NCBI GenBank assembly: GCA_004369085.1
Contig: ML210165.1
Coordinates: 1 to 64,000, forward strand
Source: Coprinopsis marcescibilis
Taxonomy: Eukaryota; Basidiomycota; Agaricomycetes; Agaricales; Psathyrellaceae
DNA length: 64,000 nucleotides
Reading direction: 5' to 3'
Made by a program: the position numbers and the translations under genes. Below the pieces are notes generated by a model. The model saw nothing but the letters and a program-made list of their open reading frames with translations. It was not told where the DNA came from and did no database searches. Numbering within the stretch: position 1 is the first letter of the stretch; every line of letters starts with the position of its first letter. Positions 14,467 through 27,276 of this stretch are shown one piece after another.

Positions 14467-16786
14467 TCATCGCCTCGAAGGCCGGTCAGAAGCCCATATT
14501 GGTTTTGCGGCGTCAGGGTCCTGTGTTTGGGAAACCTAAAGAAATGGACAGGGTAAAATTAGCACAAAGTAACGAGTTATTTAAGGGTATCGAAAAGGAA
14601 ATCTAAAGACAGACACAACTCGAATGGAAGCAGATACTGTAACGAGTTGAATGAATACGCTATTTCTTGAATCTCACCTGAGCATCCACCTGCTTCCTCA
14701 TCTCTGCTTCCCGGGCGAGGCGGGCAGCACGGGCAGCGTCAACCTTGCGTCTAATATCGGGGGACATTTCCTAAGTGAAAAGACTGAATCAGCATCCCAT
14801 GATCAACAAGCACAAAATTCCCGACGAAAAGAGAGACATAACGTTGAAAGGAATAGGTTCTGCGCCTCCCCGATAAAAAATACGCATCAAACATACAAGA
14901 GTCCGTATCGGACAGTCGGCGTAACAAGAGTTCCGACTGCAAGAAGTCCAACTGGACAATCGACCAGAAGCCACCCAAGTAGAACATCCACAAAACCAAT
15001 CACCGAGAAGCCACACCCAAACTCAATCGATCCAAACCCAAAGAACCAAAAGAATTCCGAGAACCCAAGCCCAAACCCAACCACTTCCAAACCCAGCCTC
15101 CACCCCACGTTTTCCAACAGTTGCCGTTCGAGAACCCAAAACGCACAACCGAAAAAGGGCAAAAGAAACAGAAACAGAAGAACATGAAAAACACCCTCTG
15201 GCTTCCTCCGCAGAAATCGCCCCTTTGCTACATTCGAAGCCCATTCGGAAACGGGGATTCTCTGGGTAAAAAAAAGCGAGATGAAGAGGGTTTTGAACAG
15301 ACGCCTGCACCGAAGCGAGATGAAATGAAATGAGACGCAGGATATATCTGGTCGGTGGGAACTACTCTGGTAGGCGCCCCGTCGACGAAGTAGCTCGGGA
15401 AAATATGAAGCCGATACCCAGAGATGGTAAATGTAATTAGAAGCTCCCACAAGCGTGCAAGGTTGGTTGAACGAGGCAAGCTTTTGCAGTCCATGTGCCA
15501 TAGCACAAAGGATAAGAAATGAAGCTGAAGGCAAGACAAGACGGGCTTCCCCCTAGCAGTTCAAGAACCAAAGAACTGGGGCCATCGCACAAGGTTGCCG
15601 ATCCACTGTATCACAATGATCACCATGGCGTCACAGCGACATGCAGAGTCAAATTCAACCCCAAACAAAGCAAAAGCAAAACCCAAAATAAAACCTCGCT
15701 CCAGCAGTAACAGCATAGCGCGCATATAACCCTTTTCGTGACCAGGTTGCCATGAAAGCGTCAAAGGAAGGGAAACGCGCGCACTCACATTGTACAGCTG
15801 TTCTTCAGTTGGGGTCGTCGCTAGAGAGAGAAAGAGATAAATGCGTATCAGTCCAAACTGTCGTGATTACAGAAGAAGCAGGAGAGAAAGAAGATGGAAG
15901 ATGGAGGAAAGCAAGACAGGGGCTCGACTAGACGAGATGGATCGGAAAAAAGGGTTAGGGCAGAGCTTAACCATGCAGAACGATGGAAAATGGAAGCAAG
16001 CTGGCCCAGCCCACATTCCAATCCGAACAAGACGAACCTTTCATAAGCGTATACCCAATACCCAGCACTAACCGCATAACAGCATAACAGCAGCAAGTTC
16101 ATGCATGCAAAATGATCAGCGAAAGGGAATACAGCACGATTGATGCATTTGAAGCGAAGAAGCAAACGAGCCAAAATTAACCATAACCATAGAATCCCAG
16201 AACAACGGCGTATCCATCCGTCCAAACACGAAACAGCGTACCGTCCAGGTTCATACCACCGGACAAACAGGACGTAGATGGTCAGATTATCGAAGCGTGT
16301 CCGTCCGTGTGCGTCGTCAGAGCACCGCACCACCCCAAGCAAGAACAGTTCGACGTTCGATAACCGAGGACACCACACAAGAAGCCGCAGCCAAGCATTT
16401 CGTACGCGCGTCATTGCACGCCAAAAAATAATCCAGGAGCAAAAAGCCAAGTTGACGTAGAAGCCAGCGACGGGTTGCAAAGAATCATAGCGCATATGCC
16501 AGTGCACCGCGAGCATATGGTTGATAGTCCGAGGTATGCCGTTTGCATAAGAGTCCATTTCGATTCAGAAGTGTAGTTGGTCGCCAGTAGGTGATTGTGA
16601 ATACACGCGTGGTGCAGTGGGTTCCGGAAGGTCGTGTCGTGTGGCAAGCCCAGTGTGAATTGCAATACCAAAGCAAAGTGACAAGAAAAAGCAGCACAAA
16701 TCGTCAGAACAACCCTTTCGAAAACAACTCTTGCACTCACGGCCAGCAGTGAACGCCGAAAACTTAAGCCAATTAATCTGCGACAT
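14467..16786 (-). CDS. CBP4: Cbp4-like assembly factor of mitochondrial complex III
   Basis: Small inner-membrane protein needed for cytochrome bc1 complex assembly (role known for yeast Cbp4). Five exons on the minus strand: 16786-16741, 16067-16038, 15820-15789, 14770-14678, 14535-14467; they sum to 270 nt, 89 residues, with every phase consistent. The product starts MSQINWLKFSAFTAG, has a short membrane segment GLLGIGYTLMK, then the family signature TTPTEEQLYNEMSPDIRRK, a charged Ala/Arg helix, and DAAKPIWASDRP near the end. Length fits the family. Introns of about 673, 217, 1018 and 142 nt are unusually long for this genome, and exons 2 and 3 are only 30 and 32 nt, so a simple ORF scan finds no gene. 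Assignment rests on the spliced reading matching the family end to end. Confidence 0.82.
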
Positions 16787-17022
16787 CGTAAGTGCGTTTG
16801 AGAGGATGACGGAACGAACGAGGCTCGTGCGCGCCGATCTGGCCTGTTTGGCGCACTTTTTGATTCCGTCACTTTCCCCGCTCCAACAACAGCAAACTTG
16901 GAATTTCAAATTACAATAATACACCCAATACACAACATATGATACAAACAGCTCATTAAAGTACACACGCAAAGCTTACACTACCGTCAGGCCAAATACA
17001 TAGCGAACCAATCGTCTCTGAA

Positions 17023-19840
17023 CTAGGAAGATGAACTGCCAGGGGAAGTCAGAAATCCTTTAACGGCAGTCATCAAGCTCCTCTTTCTCATCCTCCCAAA
17101 CCCAGCCGCATCGCTCTCCTTTCGACTCTTTTCCTCAATCCTCGCCAGCTCCTCTTCCCACTCGCGCACATGATGGTGCGCCTCATCTCCCTTTTTAAAG
17201 CTCGACGGCGGGGGCAGACCATGGGTAGATGGCAGCGAGCTCGAGATGTACGGATAGTTCGCATGCGGGGCAGCCCTCCTCCTCTCCTCCTCCTCGTCCG
17301 AATACACACCCACATCCCCTTCTCGTCTCCTCGTCGCAACACCGTTCCCATTGGACCTAAATCCACCACCAAACCCAAAGCTCCTATTGCTCGAGACGCT
17401 GGAACTGCTGGCAGTCGTACTCGTACTGCTCGTACTAAGCACCGCACCCGCACTCCTCGTCTCCTTGCCCACACTCCCCTTGCTGCTCCCAGACACGCTC
17501 CCACTCCCACTGGACCGCCCGCCCTTGAGCGGTGGCGCACTCACAGCCCAAAAACTCGAGCTGCTGAGCCTCCCACTCGTCTTTGGCTTGCCACTATCCT
17601 TGTCTCGTGACTTTGGCCTCTCCTTCTCCCTCCTAGTAGACGAGGGTCGGTCTATGATCTCTTTCCTCGCCCCAGGCGGACCCCAAGGATCAGGTTTAGG
17701 CACAGGCTGCATAGACGGATGCGCCCAGCCCAAATCCGACCTTCTCTTCCTCGACGATTCCCCTCCTCCCCCACTCCCACTCGCACCATTGGAACTCGCA
17801 CCTCCAGCATTCATCATCCCCCTCCCCAAACTGCTCTTATCCCTCGGCCCAGCACTCGTATGCGGCCTCCTCGGCGTCTTCGCCTTCTTGCTCGGCGTCG
17901 CCGGATGAGGCAGAGCAGGCGACGGCGGCAAATCTTCTGGCAAGACCTGCACCAGACTATCATCCGCCCTAAGCCTCCTCGGACTCTTGCTCTTGCTCCT
18001 TATCAACTGATAATACTCCCCCATGCTCGACTGCGAACTCTCCGCAATCTCCGCATACTTTGCGAGCGCCAACTGTCGCTCGCTCTCATTCGTGCTCACC
18101 ACCAACAGCTCCTTCTCGACAAGTTCGAGGCTGTCGGTCCCACCGCCCGGAGAGGTCACAAAGATCTAAGAAAACGGCGGGATCAGTTACGTGGAACCGA
18201 AAGAACGGATAGACAAATGTGTAGATAATCTCAAATGGAACATTGCCGTCATGATGGGGGGCCCAACCCGAAACGCATGTGCTTGTGAAAAAAAAAAAAG
18301 AAAAAAAAGCATGGAGGGGGGCGGAAAAACCGGATCAAGTAACCTCGCTCTACACGAGGCGAAAAGAAGGATCTGTTACACACCTTGACACGAATGAAGA
18401 ATCGGACAGAGACCAGATCCGAGTTTATGGTTTCCCCAATTGCCCAGCGGCTTTGGGATTTGCTCGCCGGCCATTGTAACGTTAGTGTCTTGCTCCAGAC
18501 GCCTCTGCTGTCGCGTGCAAACTTTTCGGTCTCGGTGCCGACGATAAGGTTTGTGACGACCTTTGAGCTGTTTGAAAGAGTTGCAAATGAGAAAGGAGAC
18601 GCCTGCTGCTGCGGGATGGAATGACCATTTGGAGTTGGAGGCGAAGAAGAAGCCGGGTGTTGGAGCGGCTGAGAAGAATTTGATGGAGGGTCTTTTGGCA
18701 GGAGGGGATGTTCAGAGTCGTAAGTGAGGACGGATACATTTGATGGGTATACAGTCTCCGGAGTGATAGTCGGATTGGATGACGAGAGGGAGGAAGTGGA
18801 CTGAGTGGGCTGATGATGGTACTGGTGGTGATGCTTGGAAGAAGCTGGAGGAGTATTGTTGTCGAGCGAGGAGACGGGTGAATCTGGTTGCGATGGAGAT
18901 GGGAGGGCGGGGGAGTGGGGAGATGGTGCTGATGAATGCTGGGAAGAATACGAAGGTTTATCCGAGACAGACGTTGGCTCTGAAGATGCGGTGGCGATGA
19001 CAGATGCTGACGACTGGTCATGCAGCTGGATGCGACGCTCTATGATGACGCTAGCCTTGAATATTGAGACTCCTGCGTCAACTGGCTGCATGTGCAGCGG
19101 TATTGATACGAGGTCGAGGGGACCGGTTGGCTGAGAAGGCAGCCTGAGCGTGTAGCGTACGCGGGGTGTTTTTGGCTTGGAAGTTTGGTGCTCAAAGACG
19201 AGGTCCGGATGCTGCTCTGGCTGCGCCAACATCCGGGGGACGTCATAGCGAATGAGCGGGAGTTCGAAATGGCGGACCTGGCGGGAACCAACGCCTGTTA
19301 TCGGGGCATGGTGGAGGACTAGAAAGCGGTGAGAAGAGCAGCAGCAAACGAGCTGGGACGAGCACGGACCTGCTTCGACACGCCATGTGCAGCGATAGTC
19401 AACAAAGACTGCGGTGCTGAAGCCAGCGACCGCGGTGGGGACCCAGATGCGAAAGGGAAACTCGAGGACGTCGACATGCTCATAGTCCTGGTCGTCGGGC
19501 TTCTGCCAAAGAGTCTGGGTGTAGTCGACGAGAATATTGGACTGCAGAGTGTTTACGCGACCGATGCGCGACTCGTAGCAGCGGACAGAGATTGTCAGAG
19601 ACTTGCAGGGGAGGGTCTTGAAGTCGCTGTCGAGTCTTGTGCGAACGACTGTGGACGGTGAGCGGGGTACGAGAAGAGAACGAAGACGACATACGGCCCT
19701 CGACACGGACTGGCGTCAGACCGAGATAGCCCACGTACGGAAAGTACTTGCCCCCCTGGTTACCTAGACCATTGTCAGAACGAGCAGCGCAGAGAGACGA
19801 CGGACAGACCCTTTGTGGAGGACAATATGAGTTGGACCAT
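17023..19840 (-). CDS. Arrestin-domain (N-terminal arrestin-like fold) protein
   Basis: Fungal alpha-arrestin-like adaptor, probably in membrane-protein trafficking or signalling (inferred from the fold). Start at 19840 (MVQLILSSTKG); exon 1 is 31 nt and joins at 19763 to NQGGKYFPYVGYLGLTPV. Conserved arrestin strands follow: VRTRLDSDFKTLPCKSLTIS, VRCYESRIGRVN, LEFPFRIWVP, GFSTAVFVDYRCTWRVEA, then SVIIERRIQL. A long Ser/Pro/Thr-rich insert interrupts the domain, then VSVRFFIRVKIFV and SLELVEKELLVVSTNESERQ continue across an intron (about 18383 to 18174). The C-terminal ~330 residues are low-complexity and basic, ending MRKRSLMTAVKGFLTSPG. I saw no PPxY motif for a Nedd4/Rsp5 ligase. The start lies 167 bp from the divergent SLC35F6-like gene. 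Confidence 0.87.
18289..18309. repeat. A-rich tract inside an arrestin-gene intron
   Basis: An almost pure A run on the plus strand (poly-T/pyrimidine on the coding strand), inside the intron upstream of the last large exon of the arrestin gene. Confidence 0.7.
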
Positions 19841-20007
19841 TGTGGGGCAGAGAAGCGGGGAGGAAGATCTGGCGCAGACAGAACCCTGCCTGCATCTGTG
19901 TATAAGTAACTGAACAACCAAATCTTTTGAATCGCTTCCATCACAACTCACACACCACCCTTCCCTCCGGCCCAAATCCGGCCCTTGCCTTTTCTGTCTC
20001 GACCACC
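19841..20007. promoter_or_regulatory. Compact 167-bp divergent promoter (arrestin / SLC35F6-like)
   Basis: Both start codons face away from this gap. The plus-strand side is strongly pyrimidine-rich (CCTTCCCTCC and CTTTTCTGTCTC runs), as in many fungal leaders. Confidence 0.6.
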
Positions 20008-22057
20008 ATGCCTACCTCACTCTACATCCCCTTTCTGCTGGGGGGCATGATCCTCACTGTATGTCTGCCATTATCTTCATGCAGTCCATTCTTATTCTTT
20101 CATAGGGCTCTACAAATTCACTATGGAGCAAGTGGCAGGTCAGTCGCCACCTCACACCCCCCCGTATCCGCTGACCAGCCACTCAGGACATGCAATGCGT
20201 CGAGAACTGCTCAGACCCTGACCCAACGAAGCATGTGCTTTACGAACAGCCAGTCTGGCAGACCCTTCAGATGTTCCGTATGTCCACACCTATCTACTGG
20301 TTCCATGCCTAACCCTCACCGAACCAGTCGGAGAAATGCTCTGTCAGTCACAAAGTCGTTTCACTTTGGCCTTTAATCTCATCGACCACCAGGCTTTCTT
20401 CCTGTCATATACACGTGGCTCAGAACTAGATCCAAGCGCCCGTCCTCTCCCGTCAGGCTTGAGACAGACTCTGACGAGCCAGACCACAAGCTCGCCGGAG
20501 ACACACCGCAGCCTCTGCAGGGATGGAAGATTCTGCTCCTCTGGTTCCCTGCTGCCTGCGATCTAACGGCCACAACGGTGCGATCATGCATCTTGCAGTC
20601 CAAGGGGCTAACTAACACCCATCAAGCTAATGAACATCGGTCTTCTATACACGCCAGTCTCTGTCTATCAGATGACACGCGGTGCTCTGGTCCTTTTTGT
20701 CGGCGTATTCAGTGTTCTCTTCCTTAAGCGCCGTCTCTGGCTCTATCAGTAAGTCTCCTAATCAAGCCTTTTCTTTCCACTCGCACTCACAGCTCCAAGA
20801 TGGATATCTCTTCTCATTGTTATGTCAGGAGTCGCCTTGGTCGGCTGGAGTGGTTCCCTTGTCAAAGATGCTATCAAAGAAGTCGTACCCTCTCCGAGCA
20901 TGCGATCCCTTGCCGCCAGAGCCGCTGCCAAATCCACAGCAGATGAAGATGTCGGAAAGGTCCTGCTCGGTGTGTGAACAATTACCGCTTATTGTCTATC
21001 CCCTAATTAACCACTTGTTGTCAGGTGTCTTCATCGTGTTGTTCGCTCAAATTTTGTGAGTCATGCCTTCTCTTCGCTTCCCAAATGCTGACTGTCTTTC
21101 CCCAGCACCGCCACCCAATTCGTTGTCGAAGGTAATTTGTCTTGACTTTATTTCCGCAAACATCAATTGCTCACGAAACATGTAAACAGAAAAGATAATG
21201 GGTACATATGTCTCTTTCCTTTTTTAGACTTGCTAACCTCAATCTATCACAGCCCGATACAGCGTCTCCCCTCTAGTTGCCGTCGGCTTCGAAGGGCTTT
21301 TCGGTGCAATCTCCATCCTGCTTCTCTTCCCCATCCTTTCCATCCCCAGCATCGCAGCTAAATCCCCCTTTTTCGACCTCGCGCGCGGATGGAACCAGAT
21401 GATCAACACCCCCACCGTCATGTACAGCGGAGTCGCGATCGCCATCAGCATCTCCCTCTTCAACTTTTTCGGTCTGAGCGTGACGAGGCATGTCAGCGCC
21501 ACAGCCCGCAGTCTCGTCGATACCTGCCGCACCCTCGCGATCTGGATCATCAGTCTCGGACTTGGGTGGGAGAAGTTCGTGGTCCCAATTTCCTTCGTCC
21601 AAGTTGTGGGCTTTTCGTTCCTTGTGTGAGTGGCATTTGGTCTCATCGTGTGTATGGGTAGCTGATGGATTCATCGTTTTATCTCTACGCCTGGCTGTCG
21701 GTTATTTTGCCCGCACACCCACTTTAAATCCCGGTCGGCGTCTTTCTTTGCCTTGCGGACTCTCAGATACGGAACGGCAAGTCCCCTTTGTGCTTACTTT
21801 CCAGGATTCGTTCTCATTGCTTTTTTTTATAGTTCCTGTTCAATAGCCTCGTTCGCGCTCCGCCTTGCGTCCCCATGCCTGCGCCGGCAGCCCCCGCAGA
21901 CCTTTCACGCAACCGCGATGAAGAGGAGCGCGAGGGCTTGCTCAGCAGTTCCTTGGATGAGACGGCTGTTTTGCCGTCTGACCTTGGACGGGGAGGCTTT
22001 GACGTCTTACCAGAGGGTGAACATGTGCAGAGTGCTGCCAGAGTTAGGGCTGATTGA
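20008..22057 (+). CDS. SLC35F6-like multi-pass membrane transporter (drug/metabolite transporter superfamily)
   Basis: Ten-helix DMT/nucleotide-sugar-transporter-like integral membrane protein. Start at 20008 (MPTSLYIPFLLGGMILT). Family landmarks: GSTNSLWSKWQ after the first helix, PAACDLTATT, MTRGALVLFVGVFSVLFLKR, GVFIVLFAQIFTATQFVVEE, VAVGFEGLFGA, FFGLSVTRHVSATARSLVDT and LGLGWEKF, matching human SLC35F6 and fungal relatives in order. The C-terminal tail is hydrophilic and acidic (EEEREGLLSSSLDE), resembling the endosomal/lysosomal dileucine-type tail of SLC35F6 (inference). It has many short introns; near the end a 10-nt exon (21767-21776) is followed by a GC-AG intron (21777-21832). Last exon 21833-22057. 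The substrate is unknown for the family. Confidence 0.88.
21777..21832 (+). other. GC-AG intron in the SLC35F6-like gene
   Basis: Donor ACG|GCAAGT, acceptor TTTTTTATAG. Removal joins VYGT to FLFNSLVR, as family members read. It directly follows a 10-nt exon (21767-21776). Confidence 0.75.
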
Positions 22058-25000
22058 AGTAATCAGTTCTTGGTACGTACGCCAATAGACGGGCGCGCGG
22101 TTTTCTATTTCGGTAGATCTACGCTCTCTGCGTTTTAGAGGTTGGGTGGGTCGGGTTGTGTGCTCGGCCCTGTGTATATTACTGTTTTTGAAGTTTTGAA
22201 TTAATCTAGGTTAGTATCTAGTTTATTACATTCAAGATGGCCGTGGACTTTGCTGTCGTTACTCGTTTTTGCTCTTTCGTTCTTTGTGGTCTACCTATAC
22301 ACCTTTACTATACATGCTTAGTATATAACTTTCTTTTGAAAGCGTTTTGCCACGTAATTCACGGGTCAGGTTGAGTTGAGTTGATTGCTCACAACTGCTG
22401 TCCGCGTGTCCCGACTCCCCCAGAGTTTACCGCAGGAAACCTTTCCTATCTTATCGTGCATGCTATGGAGACCAGAAGACTACCACGTAACATACAGACG
22501 GAAGCCCCGGTCCATGTCGGCCACCTACTTACTTATCTCAGTATCCATTCAAGTTACTTATTAGTTGGTTGGTAGCACGCGACGCCACAATCAGACTTTC
22601 CATGTTCGCAATGTCGTCAGCGTTTTCGACTCGGAAGGACGGTTGATGGTCTCCCCGACAACCCTCGGCTCGGACGCGGTGAGGGATGAGATATGATACG
22701 GTACGAGGTGGAAGCTCGTGATCTTGCGGGGGCGTTGGAAGTTTCAAGGGATGGATCGGGGGGCTTGACGACGCAATGCTTCTACTACTACTGAGTGAAT
22801 GCTTACTACCACCATCTGCTAATACTAACCGGTGACATAAATAAATAGACCAATAATAGTACATAATAGCTGGGTACCCCGGGAATGCTTCTCAGCCTAT
22901 TTAACTGCCTAGATGATATGATAACGGCCTTACAACGCCACGGCGTCGCGGTCCACACATAGTAAATATCGTACTACCCGTGGAGACCGCTGGAAAGCTT
23001 ATGAAAGTCTTGATGTGTGGGTAAGTACCGTTGACGCTCTCTGAGCTTGGGTCGAGAGATTTGAGGGGACGGTAAAGTGGTGTTGATGGTACTCTAATAA
23101 TAATTCTAGTGGGCGCTTCCGGGAGTCTGCGCCCTCATCCTTCGACTGGGATTTTATCTTGGTATGTACATCCCTAAGATCGGTCCATGGGCATGTTTAC
23201 TCACATATTACTGTGACTACGCTGTTTCCAAAGTTCGGTCTCTTGCATGCACATCGCGAATTCTGCCTCTAGGCTCTGACACCCAAGAACCACATATGCG
23301 ATCATCCGGACAATCACTGCACATTATTTCAAGCTTTGACAAGCTCCAACCCGCCTGTCGCACCTGAGATCTTTTACTTTGAAACAAGAACTCACCTAAG
23401 TGCGCCATAACGTCGCCGCCAAAGTTCGCCACACCCATGGTCCATCAAATTCAATTATGCAGCTGTGAAAATCCGTTGATCTGCCTCGCCAAGTGCTGCC
23501 GCCGAGATCCAGCAGAAGAGCTCCACAGGTGTGCGTTTCAGCTATGCATGTCCTTGCAGAGAGAGAACTCTGAAAACACGAAACGACGTGATGGGGATTT
23601 GCCTGGGTCTCGGCGTCTAGGCCTTCTCTCCATCTCCCAGCTTCCTTGCGCATGCAGTAAACATGTGCGATGTGAGAAATATTGGGGCTTGACGAGGTTT
23701 GGGGCTCTTTAAAGGCCCTTTGTGTCCTCCGGCGGACACCAACGGCTCGAACAGGAGACCAGGCGAGCATGTGCGCGCAGGCAAGTACACCGTGACAGGC
23801 TTTGCCTTGCTGATGCCGTATGCGCGTCTGCAGACGTGTGTGGTATGTACTAGACGCTTGCATCATTTATCGTATTCCGCAGGGAGCTCGAGAACGTCAA
23901 GGAAGAATGCATCACACATTGTTAAGTGCCGCAAGTCTACTAGTGATTTTACCCTGCCTTCAAGCCCTTCTTCCTTGGGCTCGGACCCGGGCGCCGGCCT
24001 GGCCTGGTATCGTGATTATAATGTGCAACATGAAGAACCATTGGAGGATTCGAAGGATGTATAAGCCTAACGCGTGTGTTTGACAGAAGTACATAGAACC
24101 TTATTTGACAGAGATGGACAGCTGCGAAGGTGGTTTTGGAGACTCGAACATGTATGATTCATTGTGCTGTATACTCGATGTAGTTTTCTCGGAGGAGCCG
24201 TGCACACACTGTCATGGTGCAGTTCAAGCTCCGCGACTTTATCTGGACGCCCGTCGCCCGGCGGGCGCTCGCCGTTGGCGACTCGGTGGATACTAGGATT
24301 CCTAACTGCAACGCTCCACGTCGATCATTGTGGTTCTCGGTGTATCATCGATGCTTCGAAAATGTGGGTTTGAATTTGTGACAGGCCCCCTAGGACGACT
24401 GGTAAGTCCGAAGGACAGTCATCCACCTGTACTCGTATATACTAAGCTGTACTACAATACACGGTAGAGATAATTACGCCCTTGCGGTTCTTTGATACTG
24501 CGATTATGATTCTTGTTCTTGATTCTTATGGCAGAGCTTCATGAGAGACGGCAGTCGCTTTAGAGCAAGTTGAACCTGTCACCTCCTTCTCAAAATGCGT
24601 GGTTCTCCGTTCCGGGAAACTAGGAAGCCTCTTAATCGATACTGAAGAACAAGTGCCAATGTTTCTCGTTTACAACTCGGTTGTTTAAGGGCCTTCTGGA
24701 ACCCGGGAAGTTCTGCGTAGCCTTAATCAGCACGGTTCTGCTTCTTTAGCCACGCGACATGCTCATGAGCGAAGACTGTCCGTCCTCGGAGGTGCGTTGC
24801 TCTTGAGCTTGATTCTTTGACGATGCCATCGGCGGATGTTCCAAAAAGGGGCTGTGGAGTGTACATATACATACATACATTCCTTAGAGTTTCTTCTCAA
24901 GTGGAAGCAGGACGAGTGGGAGTGAAATGGCCGAAGCAGTAGTAGGATGTATATAACTGAGAAGACGGAGATGAAGAACTTGGGTAAAAGAATATAGAAG

Positions 25001-27276
25001 AAATCGTTTTTGAGAATCCAAGGTGGTTTCCAGAGAGTCTAGGGGTTTGTTCTACTAGTGACATATGGCCAATTAATATCCAGAGTTTATCCTGGTTGTG
25101 GCGTGCAGAGGTTCGACACTACTATAGTACCAATTCATTGTATTACATGCCCTTTGGACTTACAAAACATGCTTCTAGACTGTCAAGAACCAGCAATAGG
25201 AAAACTGACAAACGAAGGTACGATGACTTGACTTCACTAGACTTAGATTTCTAGCGAAAATCTTGAGAACCTAGTATGCACGCTATTGACCCTTCGCGAA
25301 CTCTGCCCAAGTCAGCGATAATCACGAGCTCTGGTCTTCATCTACCCGATTGTATTGTCCTTCCGTTCCGAGTCCCATGGAACTTTGCAAAAAGAAGCGA
25401 CTGTGATCATCGTGAAGTTCAGATCTATACAATACCATATAGCTTTGCAACCCTGTTCAGTTTGATACTGAATCGAGTAGTGACCGTACGCATCACTTCC
25501 GATGCCCAAGAGCGGTAAGCAAGTCCCCAGCCGACGCCACCGCAGAAGGAAAGTGCGAAAATAAGCCGACCGCGCCGTGCTCGCTTCGGTCTTGTCAATT
25601 AACTATTTGATTGAATTGGTCTCCTTGGTGGAATTCGGAATAGACTTGCGAGTGCATTCCACCGTCCAGTGGATGATCTGACCAGTCCAGAAGAAGGCGC
25701 CTGAAAGGTTGGATAAATTCGTCTTGGGAGGTTTAGCTGGTGGAGCCGCCAGATTGAGTAACATAATAAGAGAGGGTGTACGAGTACCCGAGCCGTCGAA
25801 TGTCGATATCGCTTCGTTCTTCTCTTTTGGCCCAATAGCCAGCGTCGGTTGCGATAATAACCGACATAGTTACGAGAAAGAGCCAGCCACGATATATCAT
25901 ATCAGAATGTTGAGGAGCGTCGACCACCGGCACCACCAAGATTGTAACCGTTAGGAGCAAAAGAACTTTGGTCGCCGGGAGCAGAACACAGTGATTTGAA
26001 TGAGGGTGTATATCGGGCGAAGCATAATTATCTTTACCAGATCGTTCGGAACCGGTATGCCCAGTAGGTGGAGCAAAGAGCTTGAAGGGTTCAATAGAAG
26101 TCGAGAGAACAGACTAGACAAAGTTGGATGTACGCTTTGATTCTTCGAGCCTCGTGTCGACTACTGAGTCAAACCCGTGCTCGTCTTTTGAATTAAGATA
26201 TCTCAGCAGATCAGAGAACAGAGAAGAATATGAAAGAGAAAGAGAAAGTAACGTACTGCAGCTAGCGTAGTTCTCAGTGTCCATATTGCAGCATTAAGCG
26301 GCTCGCTTCTCCACACTGTCCATCTCGTACTTATCCGTAATGTTAACACATTCATAACGGGCTGGACGGATTAAAATAACGTACGGGTAAGCAACCGGGA
26401 AAACATGTTTTCCAGAAGCATAGTTTTATGTGTAACGAAACTTATGTGACCTACCGGTTCGCCGTAGTCGGGGAAGAAGAAGGCTGAGAACTGTCAAGAA
26501 GGAGGGTTGTGGCAACCAATGGTCGATTCAGATGGGATCAATGGGGTAGCATCTGCTTTCCATACTTAGCCGAAACAGAACGGCTACAGCCGACTCGGGA
26601 GACGTTCCAAATGAATGTGACAGTCACAAATATCCACTGCCGTGAATGATGAAACTTTAATGATATGTTATCCTTGTGGGTGCAACAGTGGCGAAATTGG
26701 ATTACTATCCGGGATTGACTGATTGAGGTGAATTGGGCTGACTGGAGCGGCGATGAACATACCAGATGAACACTCTCCATTTATTGACAGGAGATCCGTG
26801 GAGCATGCCATTTAAACGGTTAGTAGCTTGGCTTGAAAGCAAGGAAAGGAGATGTAGCGAAAAACACTGGCCTTGGATCGACCCAATGTCCCGAAAACGG
26901 TAGAATTCTGAGCTGACTGTCCCTCAGAATCCACCACCAAGGTAGAGAATAGACGTATTGAATGAAGCGTTGACCAAGAGAATTCAGGGAATACGACCGA
27001 AAACCCTTGATTGGGTTCATGATTGAGAGACCATCGCGTTCTCGTGATACCAATGTATGTGACAACATGGAGTGGATTTGGAAAGTTGCCTAGTTTTGGT
27101 ACACCAGACGCCGCGTATTCACTGATATATCCCGGGTGAAGTAGACGGCGTACAATACAAGTAACAGGCGGTGGTAATTTTAACTTCTGACAGAAGATAA
27201 GAGATTAAAAGGGTTTATATCTTTATCACCACAAACAAGGCAAACATACCTGCGAAGCGATTGTGGGTTAATGCCT
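22058..27276. other. Long gene-poor region (5.2 kb)
   Basis: Only scattered short ORFs without recognisable motifs, apart from the exon-like ORF at 25733-26118 described separately. A TACATA-type microrepeat lies near 24863-24880. The region is AT-richer and less pyrimidine-structured than the neighbouring coding blocks and may hold degraded genes. Confidence 0.5.
25733..26118 (-). CDS. Possible exon of an unrecognised membrane protein
   Basis: An open frame on the minus strand, preceded by a good acceptor (TTTGTCTAG) and ending in TAA at 25733. It encodes a hydrophilic part, then two hydrophobic segments (KVLLLLTVTILVVPVV and WLFLVTMSVIIA), then a basic tail. Other minus-strand segments at 26.5-27.1 kb with aromatic-rich readings might be upstream exons, but I could not link them in phase. 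No family recognised; it could equally be a gene remnant. Confidence 0.25.
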
